From: Candidatus Poseidoniaceae archaeon
Lineage (GTDB): Archaea; Thermoplasmatota; Poseidoniia; Poseidoniales; Poseidoniaceae
DNA length: 64,000 bases
Reading direction: 5' to 3'
Assembly (NCBI GenBank): GCA_949372875.1
Contig: CASIAW010000001.1
Coordinates: forward strand, 62,001-126,000
Position numbers and translations under genes: made by a program. The first letter of the stretch is position 1. Every line of letters starts with the position of its first letter. A model generated the notes under the pieces. It did not search any database. It had not been told where the DNA came from and saw nothing but the letters and a program-made list of their open reading frames with translations. Of the stretch, positions 1 to 9,373 are shown piece by piece.

Positions 1-2
1 TA

Positions 3-3000
3 TGGACAGGATTATCCGACCATGCTGCTGATGGTATTTACAAGTGGCAGGATGGAACTCCATTCTACTACAACAATTGGGGCGAAAGCCAGCCGTCAGC
101 GGGTGGCGATGAAGATTATGTTCACATTGCCAGTACAAACATGGGTAACATCATGCCAGGCAGTTGGAATGACCTCGAAAATGACCCACAATACTTTCCA
201 GTCTACGGTGTTGTAGAAGTTGGAGAAGGTGCAGATTTTTCACTTCGATTCAACGGTGATGGTGATCGCATCGTCATTCCTCATGAAGACGGGCTCAATG
301 TGTCTGAAAGCATTCACATCTCTGCGTGGGTCTATCCATATTCAATCCAAGGAATTCAGTTCATCACCATGAAAGGAGATTATGGCTGGGGCATGTATCT
401 GAATAACGGGGCAGTCGGATATGCGTCTGAATACAGCCTTTCTCAACACCCTCTCTCGAATGTGAGCATCAATGCAAATGAATGGTCACATGTGGAAATC
501 TCGCTTTCTGAAACTGAGGGTGGACATTTCATGATTAACGGCGAAGAAGCCGGATTGATTGCTCTTGAAGATGCTACTATACCGGTCGGTGACTTTGGTT
601 CCAATGACTGTTTTACATCGGGTGATTCTTGCGATGAGCTCTATATTGGCAGTATGGGTGCTGGCTGTGAGTGTAACTACTTCGAAGGTATCCTCGACAA
701 TATCTCCATTGGCACCAACATCTCGAATCTCGGCGCTGATTGGATTTCCAACTGGACTTTCCCAGAAGGTGAAGGTTCAACGACCACGGATTTTTCTGCC
801 CATACTGGAGAAATCTATGGCGCAGATTGGGTTATGCCTGACGGAACGATTGTCACCCAAGCAGTGGAACTTTTCAACGATGAAGACATTACGATTGAAC
901 TTGCTGAAGCAGGTGACCAATTACTGTTTTATGGCGACGTAGAGGAAATGACACAGGAGATGTATTTCAACATGTTTTCATGGAATGAATTCGGTAAAGA
1001 ACCGATCACAGTTGACGTCTACATGTCGCATGAGTCGATCCCGAGTTCGTGGGAACATGACTTCTATTTTGAAGCCGAATTCAGCTATCTTTGGGAAAGT
1101 TGGAGTTGGCCCGATTCTGGAACCTGGTGGATTGTCATTATACCGTCCGAAGACATTGAAGATTTGACGCTCACATTGTCTTGGGTAATCGCCGATCCCC
1201 CTCCAGCACTTGAGGAAATGACTGAATTAATCAACGGAATTCCAGTGACTGACCAATCAATCGATGTTGGCCGTCAAGCCGATTTCGATGAAAGAATGAT
1301 GTTTTATTATGTCAATGTCACTGAACCACTTGCGAGTTTAACTGTGGAAACTTACAGCGGTACTGGCAACATTAACCTCGGTCTATCTTGGGGAACAGTC
1401 CCTGACCCATTTTCTTTGTTTGAAGATATTTTCATTCCAGACAATGAAGATTCGTCTTCAAAAACGGCTTGGAGCAGTGGCCAAGGTAATGAAGAAGTCG
1501 CAACATTGTATGATGTTGAACCCGGAATGTATTACGTGACTGGGTATACTTTCCAACGTGCACTTGATTACACCATCAAAGCCAGTTTTGCCTACGCCCC
1601 AGACAATGTTGCTCCAGAGGATGCAATTGAACTTTCACCAGGTATTGCCTATGGCGAAATAAGTGGCTATGCGGGCCTTTTACAATACTTCAAAATCGAC
1701 GTTCCTACAGGTACTGAGCGACTTGAAGTTGACCTCGATGAAGGATACGGAGAGGCAACACTCTTCATGCAATATCTCGAAGCTCCCGATACAGTGAATT
1801 TCGATTATCTCTCAGGAAGCCCTGGTGCGGGTGATATGATCGGATTCAATGACCCAACGCCGGGTATGTGGTATATCTTGGTCTACACAGATGAAATCTT
1901 TGCTAATGTCATGATTACCGCTTCCTTCGAAGATCGCTACGTATGGAGTTATGATGGAACGCCAATCGAATTGTTCAACGGAGAGGAAATCTCCGGAATC
2001 GAAGCACCAGCAGGAGAGCAGTTGTTCTTTTTCGTTCAACTTGAAGAACCTGGTGAATATTTGGAAATAACTTCTTTTGGTGGTGAAGGTGAATTGGTCA
2101 TCAAGGGCGAGGGTGAACAACTAACATTCAATTTCGATGATGACTTTGAACAAGGCAATGGAGGCGGTGGAGGCGGCCCTGGTGGCCGTCAAATGCCTGG
2201 TTTGGAACTCGGTTCAGAAACCATCACCATCGAATCCTTTGGTGAAGGCACCGAGCAATCAATCTTTATTGAAATGCCATCGAATGGGCGGTTTAACATA
2301 ACGCTCTTGGCCGAGGAATCATTTTCCGATGTATCACTTGTTGCAAGTTGGGAATACTCAGGTTTACCTCCTGTTGAACCAGACGAACCCGATGAACCAG
2401 TAGAAGTGAAGACATGTGAAGAGATAGCTAAGGATGTATTCATGGAAGCTGATCTTGATAAAGATGGAGCGTTAACTCCTCGCGAGTTTGAAATGTTTGA
2501 AATTGATGATATTACTTTTGAGAGCGTCGATGTTAACGATGATGGTGAAATAGAATACCGTGAAGTTCTTCAAGAATCATGCTCGTGCAGTAATGAACTG
2601 TGGGTTACCTTCGACCAACTCGAATTCAGGAACAGCGTTTCACTCGAGCTTTTTTCGTCGCAAACTTTCCTGAACTCGTATGAACCCATAGCGTTTGATT
2701 CAAATGGCGATTTTCAGCTCGATGACGATGAAATTGAAATCGCCTCACTTGTGTGCAAAACGACCTTTGATGCCTTTGATGGCGATAAGGACGGAGTCCC
2801 TGATGATGAAGATGCTTTCCCGAATGACCCAGATGAAACCCTCGACACCGACGGTGATGGTGTAGGCGATAATGCCGACATTGCACCGAGTGTAGCAAAC
2901 GACATGATCTATTCCGCTGGAGGTGCATTGTTTGTTATGCTGATTGGAGTGCTCGTCTTTTTCCTCCGAGGTAATAGTGGTGGTGGCTCTTCGAAAGATT

Positions 3001-3344
3001 GGGACGCCCCTGGTCCTTCGGATTTTGATGAAAGAATGATGCAGGTCGAAGACAAAGAACTCCCTTCGCTCGAACCAATGTCTCCCGTAGTGGAACTCGC
3101 TTCGAATACTTCCACTCAAGTTGAGTCGCAAACAAATCCATTTGAAGCATACAAAGAGCCTCAAACTACCGTATTTCCTTCTCTTGGTGATGTCAGCGAC
3201 TTATTCGACACTCCAGCTCAAGCACCATCATCTGCTCTCATGGGCATGATTGATGCATCCGGCCGAGAAGTGATTGAATTCCCAGCAGGTAGTGGCACAA
3301 TGTGGATGCGAACAGACGCTACACAGAACTGGGCTCAAAAGTAA
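3..3344 (+). CDS. Large surface protein: C-type lectin, LamG, EF-hand/TSP3 repeats, TM anchor (5' partial)
   Basis: The frame is open to the left edge, so the N-terminus and any signal peptide lie outside; 1113 residues are visible. Residues 1-73 look like a C-type lectin domain (WTGLSD, YKWQDGTPFYYNNW, SWNDLEN). A LamG/concanavalin-like jellyroll follows (about 80-230), then several beta-rich repeats resembling pre-peptidase C-terminal domains and a Gly-rich linker. Near the C-terminus come EF-hand-like loops (DLDKDGALTPREF, DVNDDGEIEYREV) and thrombospondin type 3-like aspartate repeats (DGDKDGVPDDED). One hydrophobic segment (MIYSAGGALFVMLIGVLVFF) is followed by a cytoplasmic tail of about 115 residues. 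It is probably a calcium-stabilised adhesion or glycan-binding protein facing outward. I see no PGF-type sorting signal. The ligand is unknown. It converges on the archaeosortase gene with a 1-base gap. Confidence 0.85.
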   Translation, partial: WTGLSDHAADGIYKWQDGTPFYYNNWGESQPSAGGDEDYVHIASTNMGNIMPGSWNDLENDPQYFPVYGVVEVGEGADFSLRFNGDGDRIVIPHEDGLNVSESIHISAWVYPYSIQGIQFITMKGDYGWGMYLNNGAVGYASEYSLSQHPLSNVSINANEWSHVEISLSETEGGHFMINGEEAGLIALEDATIPVGDFGSNDCFTSGDSCDELYIGSMGAGCECNYFEGILDNISIGTNISNLGADWISNWTFPEGEGSTTTDFSAHTGEIYGADWVMPDGTIVTQAVELFNDEDITIELAEAGDQLLFYGDVEEMTQEMYFNMFSWNEFGKEPITVDVYMSHESIPSSWEHDFYFEAEFSYLWESWSWPDSGTWWIVIIPSEDIEDLTLTLSWVIADPPPALEEMTELINGIPVTDQSIDVGRQADFDERMMFYYVNVTEPLASLTVETYSGTGNINLGLSWGTVPDPFSLFEDIFIPDNEDSSSKTAWSSGQGNEEVATLYDVEPGMYYVTGYTFQRALDYTIKASFAYAPDNVAPEDAIELSPGIAYGEISGYAGLLQYFKIDVPTGTERLEVDLDEGYGEATLFMQYLEAPDTVNFDYLSGSPGAGDMIGFNDPTPGMWYILVYTDEIFANVMITASFEDRYVWSYDGTPIELFNGEEISGIEAPAGEQLFFFVQLEEPGEYLEITSFGGEGELVIKGEGEQLTFNFDDDFEQGNGGGGGGPGGRQMPGLELGSETITIESFGEGTEQSIFIEMPSNGRFNITLLAEESFSDVSLVASWEYSGLPPVEPDEPDEPVEVKTCEEIAKDVFMEADLDKDGALTPREFEMFEIDDITFESVDVNDDGEIEYREVLQESCSCSNELWVTFDQLEFRNSVSLELFSSQTFLNSYEPIAFDSNGDFQLDDDEIEIASLVCKTTFDAFDGDKDGVPDDEDAFPNDPDETLDTDGDGVGDNADIAPSVANDMIYSAGGALFVMLIGVLVFFLRGNSGGGSSKDWDAPGPSDFDERMMQVEDKELPSLEPMSPVVELASNTSTQVESQTNPFEAYKEPQTTVFPSLGDVSDLFDTPAQAPSSALMGMIDASGREVIEFPAGSGTMWMRTDATQNWAQK

Positions 3345-3345
3345 A

Positions 3346-4269
3346 TTAAGATTTGTTCTTGACATTTGGCTGTAACAATCCAAACGGACGCAACAGTCGG
3401 ACGATATGCCTGTGCAGTTCTGGTAGAATGTCAAACATGATGAGAGCCATCAAAAACATCGCACCCAATGAAACGACTCTTGCTGCATAGGCGTGTCCAA
3501 ATTCAAACACCGACATCCCTAGATAGGACCATTCCGTATACGTCATGTGCATCCAAATCAGTCCAGCGTTTCGGAACAAATTGAGAATATGGATGACTGG
3601 CAGAGTTAGAATAAGAGCTCTGCACCGTCGCTTCCAATCAATGTCGAGAACTGCAATTGCGCCAATAAAAATCACCATTGATTGCAATGCAGTGCACGCT
3701 AAAACAAAATTGATTCCAATTGCAGTGCCATCGCTGAGTAGAAGTTCAGTTTGAAACGGGTATTCTCCTACAAACTCGCCCATAAACCAACGGTTTCCAT
3801 CCCAACTGCTCCAGGCGACTTCTCCGTTCACTGTGTTGACCGTTGTTTCTCCAAGAACGACATCTCCTGAACCCGAAAAACGAAGAAAGAGTGCAGCTTG
3901 ACTTGCAACAAACCAAATGGCGAGAACATTCAGCCACGGCACATGAGCAATGAGCAAATATGGGCCTCCTGCATAAGCAACTGCGCCCCTCGCCCAAATC
4001 AATGAACGTGCAGTTTTTGGATCATCGACTCGTTGCTCCCAAAGGGCCATACCGACTGCCATTGGCAAAGTGGCAATAGAAAATATAGTGAGAACTGGGT
4101 CATCATGTTCGAGATATTTAGAGGCATCATTGAAGAACGTCAAACCGACTAAAATCCAGCCAAATTGTGCGAGCCGAACCTCAGATTTTTTACGTCTATG
4201 CCAAGAGATTGCCAGAGAGATTAATCCAATCGCTCCGATAAGCGAAGCCACCTCCGGACTAAACAGCAT
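3346..4269 (-). CDS. artA: Archaeosortase A family transpeptidase
   Basis: This 307-residue polytopic membrane protein has the exosortase/archaeosortase hallmarks in order: ACTALQSMVIFIG with the catalytic cysteine, HILNLFRNAGLIW with the conserved arginine, and FEFGHAYAARVVSLGAMFL in the last helices, ending MFDILPELHRHI. In haloarchaea ArtA removes PGF-CTERM tails and couples surface proteins to lipid. The start is taken as the ATG at 4269 (MLFSPEV); a GTG at 4302 would add 11 residues. It lies tail-to-tail with the lectin-type surface protein and back-to-back with the HAD gene. No protein in this window shows a PGF-like C-terminal signal, so substrates must be encoded elsewhere or carry a different signal. 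Confidence 0.85.
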   Translation of the reverse strand: MLFSPEVASLIGAIGLISLAISWHRRKKSEVRLAQFGWILVGLTFFNDASKYLEHDDPVLTIFSIATLPMAVGMALWEQRVDDPKTARSLIWARGAVAYAGGPYLLIAHVPWLNVLAIWFVASQAALFLRFSGSGDVVLGETTVNTVNGEVAWSSWDGNRWFMGEFVGEYPFQTELLLSDGTAIGINFVLACTALQSMVIFIGAIAVLDIDWKRRCRALILTLPVIHILNLFRNAGLIWMHMTYTEWSYLGMSVFEFGHAYAARVVSLGAMFLMALIMFDILPELHRHIVRLLRPFGLLQPNVKNKS

Positions 4270-4351
4270 GTCGCATTCCACATGCTGATTCCATTTCAAC
4301 ACTGTGTTGATTCGACCAAAATCACTTCACCTTCGACCCTCTGGCCTTACC

Positions 4352-5020
4352 ATGCGAGGGTTTGTTGTGCAGTATACCCCCGCTCCGTTACCTGCCTCAG
4401 CGCCTCTTCATGGTGGTATTGCGTTTATCGATCGTGACGGCGTTCTCAACATTGGGAGTTCTGAATACATCAATCATCCGAGCGAGTTTGTTTCACTCCC
4501 GAAAGCTGCGAAGGCAGTTGGTATGCTTCGAAGAGCTGGATTCCAAATTTGTGTGGTTACGAATCAGTCTCCAATAATGCGTGGTCTTTGGGACGAACAT
4601 CGATTGCATGAAATCCACAATCACATGCGTGCCGTTTTTCTTGAAAGTGATGAAGATGCACACTTCGATATGATTCTTGCATGCCCTCACCGTCATCGGG
4701 ACCGTTGCATCTGCCGTAAACCAATGCCAGGGATGCTGAGGTTTGGCCAAAACGTCCTTCGAGGTAATGTAGACCACTGTGAAGGGGAGTCTGTTGCTGA
4801 ACTTTCTTCTCAATATGGTCAAGTCGATTGGTGGGGAGAAAAGCCGACGCCAACAAACCCAGTTGATTGCATGGTGGGCGATAGAGGTAGCGATATGGGT
4901 GCGGGATGGGCCCAAGGGCTGCGGTTATTCCAAGTCGATGCAACTCATGGAATCTCTCCAGTTATCGATGCCATTCTCGATATGGAGAACTCAGGTGATG
5001 ACTTTCATCCAGTTCGGTGA
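4352..5020 (+). CDS. HAD-family phosphatase, GmhB/histidinol-phosphatase type
   Basis: A soluble 222-residue HAD hydrolase. Motif I is FIDRDGVLN with the nucleophile and acid/base aspartates, motif II is VVTNQSPI, and later CPHRHRDRCICRKPMPGML matches the Cys/His zinc loop and Lys of the D-glycero-D-manno-heptose 1,7-bisphosphate phosphatase (GmhB) subgroup. Motif IV is CMVGDRGSDMGAG. The insert QVDWWGEKPTPTNP is unusual. The substrate could be a sugar bisphosphate or histidinol phosphate; sequence alone does not decide. The ATG at 4352 (MRGFVV) is preferred; a GTG at 4304 is possible. The 3' end abuts tiaS, suggesting co-transcription. Confidence 0.8.
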   Translation: MRGFVVQYTPAPLPASAPLHGGIAFIDRDGVLNIGSSEYINHPSEFVSLPKAAKAVGMLRRAGFQICVVTNQSPIMRGLWDEHRLHEIHNHMRAVFLESDEDAHFDMILACPHRHRDRCICRKPMPGMLRFGQNVLRGNVDHCEGESVAELSSQYGQVDWWGEKPTPTNPVDCMVGDRGSDMGAGWAQGLRLFQVDATHGISPVIDAILDMENSGDDFHPVR

Positions 5021-5024
5021 TTTG

Positions 5025-6215
5025 ATGGGTTGGCTTGGGTTAGATGACACAGACAGTCTCGATGAAGGCTGCACGACATATTCTCTCCACCTGCTTCTAG
5101 AAAGTTTGCCTGATGGGATTACCGTCCAATCACCAAGATTAGTTCGACTTTGGCCTTTTGCACAACATCGAACAAGAGGAAACGCTGCGGTGGCAGTCGA
5201 ACTTCTTACAGACGACGAACATCGGCTTCTCGAGCATCTTGACTCTTTCTGGAACCAGCACCTCGTACCTCTCAAGGGTAAAGTTTCATCTTCCGAACAT
5301 GATACGCGAAACCAATCTCCCGCAGATCCAGGTATGGTTTGGTTTTCATCAACTCGACCTGATGAATCATATTACACAATGTCCGTACAATCTGAAGTCA
5401 GATTGGACCAAGTTCCACCCTCAGACCGTTCTTGGGGTGGCCACGGTAAGATTGGAGCAACCGCAGCAGTCGCTTGGCGCCAAAGGGATGTGACTTGGGA
5501 ATCGATTGCATGGCGGCAACCGAATCGTCATGGGCAAAAGGAGCGTCAGGTTTGCGAGCAAACCTTGACCTTAGTTGATGCAATGCCTTCGACGTTTCTT
5601 TCGCGCGATCCCCGGAAGGGCAAGGGTTTGGTAGCCCCGCGTGGCCCATGTCCAGTTCTTTTTGGATTGCGGGCACGTGATGAACATTCTTCTCGAGAGG
5701 GTGCGCAACTTTTGCTTGCTTCTGAATCAACAGAATCCAGTATTGGATTTCGAACTTTTGTCACAAATCAAGCATCTGATGACCATCTCGGCGAAAACTT
5801 AGAGGCGACTGTAACAGAGGTTGAAGTTTTGAGTCGGGGGAATTGTGTACTTACCACGACTCATGGGACATGGCTTGCATTTGCTGAATCCGGTTCAATC
5901 AAAAAGCTTGCACAGTGGCTTTTGCCAGGAGATGTCGTTGAAGGAAATGGGCTTTCACCAGAATTAGGAGTCCTTCACCTAGAAAAATTGCGTATACTTG
6001 CTGCAGTTCCTCGCCTAGAACGACCACTGTGTGAACAATGTTCTGTCCGGATGAAGTCGATGGGTAAGAATCAGGGATGTCGCTGTCCGAAGTGCAAGCA
6101 TCGAACTGAAGATGCCTGGGTCTCAATCCCTCGCCTTCCTCCATACGATTCTTGGGTTCAACCTCCTGCAGACGCTCGCAGACATCTCGCTCGACCATTG
6201 GAATGGATAGAATGA
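5025..6215 (+). CDS. tiaS: tRNA(Ile2) 2-agmatinylcytidine synthetase TiaS
   Basis: TiaS attaches agmatine to C34 of the CAU-anticodon isoleucine tRNA so that it reads AUA. The N-terminus MGWLGLDDTDSLDEGCTTY is the diagnostic opening of the family, followed by the kinase-like region (HRTRGNAAVAVEL), an OB-fold-like stretch (TEVEVLSRGNCVLTT) and a C-terminal zinc ribbon (CEQCSVRMKS then CRCPKCKHR). Length is 396 residues, normal for the family. The ATG at 5025 begins exactly at the conserved motif; an in-frame ATG at 4998 would overlap the HAD gene. The enzyme is essential in most archaea. Confidence 0.93.
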   Translation: MGWLGLDDTDSLDEGCTTYSLHLLLESLPDGITVQSPRLVRLWPFAQHRTRGNAAVAVELLTDDEHRLLEHLDSFWNQHLVPLKGKVSSSEHDTRNQSPADPGMVWFSSTRPDESYYTMSVQSEVRLDQVPPSDRSWGGHGKIGATAAVAWRQRDVTWESIAWRQPNRHGQKERQVCEQTLTLVDAMPSTFLSRDPRKGKGLVAPRGPCPVLFGLRARDEHSSREGAQLLLASESTESSIGFRTFVTNQASDDHLGENLEATVTEVEVLSRGNCVLTTTHGTWLAFAESGSIKKLAQWLLPGDVVEGNGLSPELGVLHLEKLRILAAVPRLERPLCEQCSVRMKSMGKNQGCRCPKCKHRTEDAWVSIPRLPPYDSWVQPPADARRHLARPLEWIE

Positions 6216-6272
6216 ACAAATTCATTCACATTCTTGGGAAATCAATAAGTCACAGGTTCCGCTGTAGTGAGC

Positions 6273-6527
6273 ATGGCTAGTGAAGAACTGACCAAGAACA
6301 TCGCTTACATCGCACTCGTACTTCTGTTTTTTGGAATGGCTTGGTTCATCGCCAAGCGAGCAGGTGAAAACCGCCAATCAATGCTTGATGATGCTGCACC
6401 AAAGATTGCTGGAGAAGATATGCTTGATGGAGGCGCAAAGAATCCGAGTCAGTTCGATGAACCAGATGAAGATGCCTTAGAAGAAATGGCAGAATTACTC
6501 GGTGAAGACGACGACGACGAATCTTAG
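6273..6527 (+). CDS. Small single-pass membrane protein with acidic tail
   Basis: An 84-residue protein of unknown function. One N-terminal membrane helix (IAYIALVLLFFGMAWFIA) is followed by a basic turn and a strongly acidic C-terminus (ELLGEDDDDES). The ATG at 6273 is preferred over a GTG at 6267. The stop overlaps the end of the convergent RecA-like gene by 4 bases. No family recognised; the acidic tail is compatible with a cytosolic docking segment. Confidence 0.6.
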   Translation: MASEELTKNIAYIALVLLFFGMAWFIAKRAGENRQSMLDDAAPKIAGEDMLDGGAKNPSQFDEPDEDALEEMAELLGEDDDDES

Positions 6528-7114
6528 ATGAAGTAACCTTCTTCTTCGAGTTTTAATTCAATCGTGTCTTCGTGCTGGACCAGAGAACGAAAAGGACCAT
6601 CTTTCGGTCGTTCCAATCTCCAAATCTCAAATCCTGCCTTACGCATTGCCTCTTCTGCTCGTGCTACGATAGCGCTGCTTGATTTTCCGCTTGCATCAGC
6701 GCTTCCTTTACTCGTGAGTAACAAGCAAATGGTATCATCAATTTCTTCAGCCAGTCGTTTCACTGATGCGATTTTTTCAGTAGATATTTTTCCTGATTTA
6801 TCACACCAGTCATCCAAAACAACTAATTCTACACTTGGTAATGAGTTTGAAGTGTCGATCAAGATGTCCATTGCTTGATTAAAATCCCCGACCAAATTCA
6901 TCGCATGGTAACGTGATGAATGTGCTAAAGAGATATGTGAGAACAGTTGTCCAAAGCGAACATTATCTGGCATAAAGGGTGATGCCCAAAGCACTCGCCC
7001 TCCCTGTTCAATTACATCTGTTGCAATGTGGAGTCCCAAGGTGGTTCCACCTATGCTTCCCTCAACAGCGAGGTGGATATTTTTCCCGCTAATCTCAAAT
7101 CGAGCTCTCCCCAT
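6524..7114 (-). CDS. RecA-fold-like protein with degenerate Walker A
   Basis: A predicted 196-residue protein resembling the RecA/RadB/KaiC core. GSIGGTTLGLHIATDVI sits where a P-loop is expected but lacks the lysine of GxxxxGK[ST]. VELVVLDDW looks like Walker B, and TICLLLTSKG like the following core strand. ATP binding may be lost or altered. The ATG at 7114 (MGRARFEIS) leaves 89 bases to the divergent gene at 7204; a GTG at 7255 would run into that gene. It could be a RadB-like accessory protein; this is tentative. Confidence 0.55.
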   Translation of the reverse strand: MGRARFEISGKNIHLAVEGSIGGTTLGLHIATDVIEQGGRVLWASPFMPDNVRFGQLFSHISLAHSSRYHAMNLVGDFNQAMDILIDTSNSLPSVELVVLDDWCDKSGKISTEKIASVKRLAEEIDDTICLLLTSKGSADASGKSSSAIVARAEEAMRKAGFEIWRLERPKDGPFRSLVQHEDTIELKLEEEGYFI

Positions 7115-7203
7115 ATTATCGCTCAGGAGAAACCCGTCATTGATACTTACCCTCGCTCGTTTTTTTGAGGAACATTCATCGCCTACCCTCTCAACCCCGA
7201 TGT

Positions 7204-7428
7204 ATGAGCGACGAACTAGTAGTCCGTAAAGGAGAACGAATTCCTCGACGCCCACTTCCCGATTATGAGGAAGCAGCGTCCTTTGTTGAAGCTATCAAAC
7301 GGGACGGAATCATGGGTACTTTATTCCGTGATTCAAATCAGTATGGACCACTTTCGATGCTCTTCGTACTCTTGATCTCAGCAACTATTACCGGTGCAAT
7401 GATTAAGATTTTCTCGATAATTGTCTAA
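7204..7428 (+). CDS. Small protein with C-terminal membrane helix
   Basis: A 74-residue protein with a charged N-terminal region (VVRKGERIPRRPLPDYEEA) and one C-terminal helix (LSMLFVLLISATITGAMI), so probably tail-anchored. The layout resembles Sec61-beta/SecG-like archaeal subunits, but the characteristic motif is not convincing, so it is left unnamed. The start is the ATG at 7204 directly after CCCCG; it is divergent from the RecA-like gene. Confidence 0.55.
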   Translation: MSDELVVRKGERIPRRPLPDYEEAASFVEAIKRDGIMGTLFRDSNQYGPLSMLFVLLISATITGAMIKIFSIIV

Positions 7429-7514
7429 CCGACACCTCGATTGGTTCGTGAAACGCTCGTTTTTACTCCTCTTTGGACGGTAAACATCAAACCCTTTGCC
7501 AGTGGCGGGGATTC

Positions 7515-7946
7515 ATGGGTAGTGGGGATTCGGTCAATGTTGAAAGTCGAACCTCATCTCAAGATAAGCGCTGGACAATCATGGCTGCTCTTCTTGGAAC
7601 GAACACAGCATTCATGCTCTTTCAAGGCATTCAGCAAGAAGCGGACCCTACCTTCATTCGTGAAATTGCTCTAGCCATAATCGCTGCAACAATTCCTTTC
7701 CAGGGCATCTATTTCTTGATTTATACATTCTTAATGGAACACGGCAAAGATTTGAGTCAAGAACGTATCGATCGTCTCAACACGGCATCGGCAATCTGCC
7801 AAGTTGTATCCTATGGTTCACTGCTCGGTGTTGCAATGATGTGGTATAATATCTCTCTTTATGTCGGTGTTTCGTTCGTCCTTTCCGGGGCTCTGGCTAT
7901 TATTTTGATACGTTCGGTGATGGGTCCTGTTATCACAGAAGAATAG
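7515..7946 (+). CDS. Four-helix membrane protein, unknown function
   Basis: A 143-residue integral membrane protein with about four helices: IMAALLGTNTAFMLFQGI, IALAIIAATIPFQGIYFLIY, an amphipathic link (DLSQERIDRLNTAS), QVVSYGSLLGVAMMWY and VSFVLSGALAIILI. The start is the ATG at 7515; a TTG at 7473 is also open. No family recognised. It precedes purB with a 77-base gap on the same strand. Confidence 0.6.
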   Translation: MGSGDSVNVESRTSSQDKRWTIMAALLGTNTAFMLFQGIQQEADPTFIREIALAIIAATIPFQGIYFLIYTFLMEHGKDLSQERIDRLNTASAICQVVSYGSLLGVAMMWYNISLYVGVSFVLSGALAIILIRSVMGPVITEE

Positions 7947-8023
7947 TTCCGGGATAATTTCTCAACCCGAACAGCATCATTTTCAAAGGCAATGTTGATG
8001 AAGCGTGGAGTGGAGTCGATAGT

Positions 8024-9373
8024 ATGTCCTTCTGCCCACTTGATTACCGCTATGGCTGCCAAGACTTCAAACGAATCTGGTCTGAGGTCGGACGTCACGA
8101 ACGTCAACTTGAGGTTGAACGTGCTCTTATCTGGGCTCACATGCAACTTGGACGAGTCACAGAGGAGGATTACAACATTGTTGCCTCAATCTCAAATCCT
8201 GTTTCAGTCACCAAAGAACGTGTGTCCGAAATCGAAGCTGAAACCCGTCACGATATCATGGCACTGACAAAAGCAATGGCAGAAGCTGCAGGTGATGCAG
8301 GATGGTGTATTCACCTCGGAGCGACTTCAAATGATATTGTTGATACAGCAGTTGCTCTTCAACTCCGAGACAGTATTATCATGCTCCGTGAACAATTGTG
8401 TTTACTTATCGGTGTGTGTGCAGATGTGGCAGAACGTGAACGTGACACTGTCATGCTTGGACGCACCCACGGTCAAGCAGCAGTTCCTATTACCTTTGGA
8501 CTGAAAGCAGCAGTTTGGCTTGATGAACTTCGACGGCAACTCATCCGTTTGGATGAAGCCTCACCTCGAATTTCAGTGGGCAAGTTCCTTGGAGCCGTAG
8601 GCACAGGCGCTGCCCAGGGCGAAAATGCCCGTGAACTGCAACGCCTGATACTTACGCACTTGGGTCTTGGTGTGCCTTTAGCAACAACTCAAGTCGTCGG
8701 TCGAGACCGTTATATTGAGTATGTTTCATGGTTGGCAAATGTCGCAGCAAGTTGTGAGAAAATTCTTCAAGAAGTTCGAAACCTTCAACGCTCAGAAATA
8801 CGTGAGGCCGGTGAAGGATTTGATGTCGAGAAACAGGTCGGCTCTTCGACGATGGCTCACAAAAAGAATCCAATCAAGTCCGAAAATGCTTGTGGACTGG
8901 CCCGAATTGTCCGTGCGATGATTATTCCAACCTACGAAAATGCCTTGTTATGGCACGAACGTGACTTGGCAAACTCAAGCAGCGAACGATTCACTCTTTC
9001 CCATGCTTCGGCTCTTTGCGAGGATGTAATGGCCAAAACCCGGGATGTTCTCAAAAACATGTGGGTTGATGCAGACCGATGTCTTGCCAATATCCATTCG
9101 CAAAAGGGCTTAGTAATGGCGGAGAAGGTCATGATTGACCTTGTTGACCACGGTATTCCACGTGATGAAGCACACGAGATTCTGCGAGCTGCATCTTTTG
9201 AGGCTGTGGATAAGAACATTGAACTGATTGATGTTTGCAGTCGAACTCCTGCCATTGTAGCAGCCTTCTCTGCGGAAGAATTGGAAGCGATGTTTGAACC
9301 ATCGAACCACATTGGAGTGTCTGGAGAAATTGTTGACGAATGCGTTGCACTTGCCCGTCAAGCAATACTTTGA
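8024..9373 (+). CDS. purB: Adenylosuccinate lyase
   Basis: Cleaves SAICAR and adenylosuccinate, releasing fumarate, in purine and AMP synthesis. The 449-residue sequence carries the fumarase/aspartase superfamily signature GSSTMAHKKNPIKSEN, the substrate loop HLGATSNDIVDTA and TMLGRTHGQAAVPITFG with the active-site histidine. The start MSFCPLDYRYG is typical of archaeal and Gram-positive PurB. The 3' end overlaps the convergent dph6 gene by 16 bases. Confidence 0.95.
   Translation: MSFCPLDYRYGCQDFKRIWSEVGRHERQLEVERALIWAHMQLGRVTEEDYNIVASISNPVSVTKERVSEIEAETRHDIMALTKAMAEAAGDAGWCIHLGATSNDIVDTAVALQLRDSIIMLREQLCLLIGVCADVAERERDTVMLGRTHGQAAVPITFGLKAAVWLDELRRQLIRLDEASPRISVGKFLGAVGTGAAQGENARELQRLILTHLGLGVPLATTQVVGRDRYIEYVSWLANVAASCEKILQEVRNLQRSEIREAGEGFDVEKQVGSSTMAHKKNPIKSENACGLARIVRAMIIPTYENALLWHERDLANSSSERFTLSHASALCEDVMAKTRDVLKNMWVDADRCLANIHSQKGLVMAEKVMIDLVDHGIPRDEAHEILRAASFEAVDKNIELIDVCSRTPAIVAAFSAEELEAMFEPSNHIGVSGEIVDECVALARQAIL

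Noticed and set aside
2905-3005. PGF-CTERM-like sorting signal on the lectin protein
   Set aside because: The helix is present, but there is no PGF or similar triplet and the tail after it is about 115 residues, far too long for an archaeosortase signal.
4493-4943. Two overlapping minus-strand frames over the HAD gene
   Set aside because: Shadows of a gene with clear HAD motifs; low-complexity His/Cys-rich translation.
7204-7428. Sec61-beta/SecG subunit
   Set aside because: Tail-anchored layout fits, but the family's conserved pre-helix motif is not convincing, so it is left unnamed.
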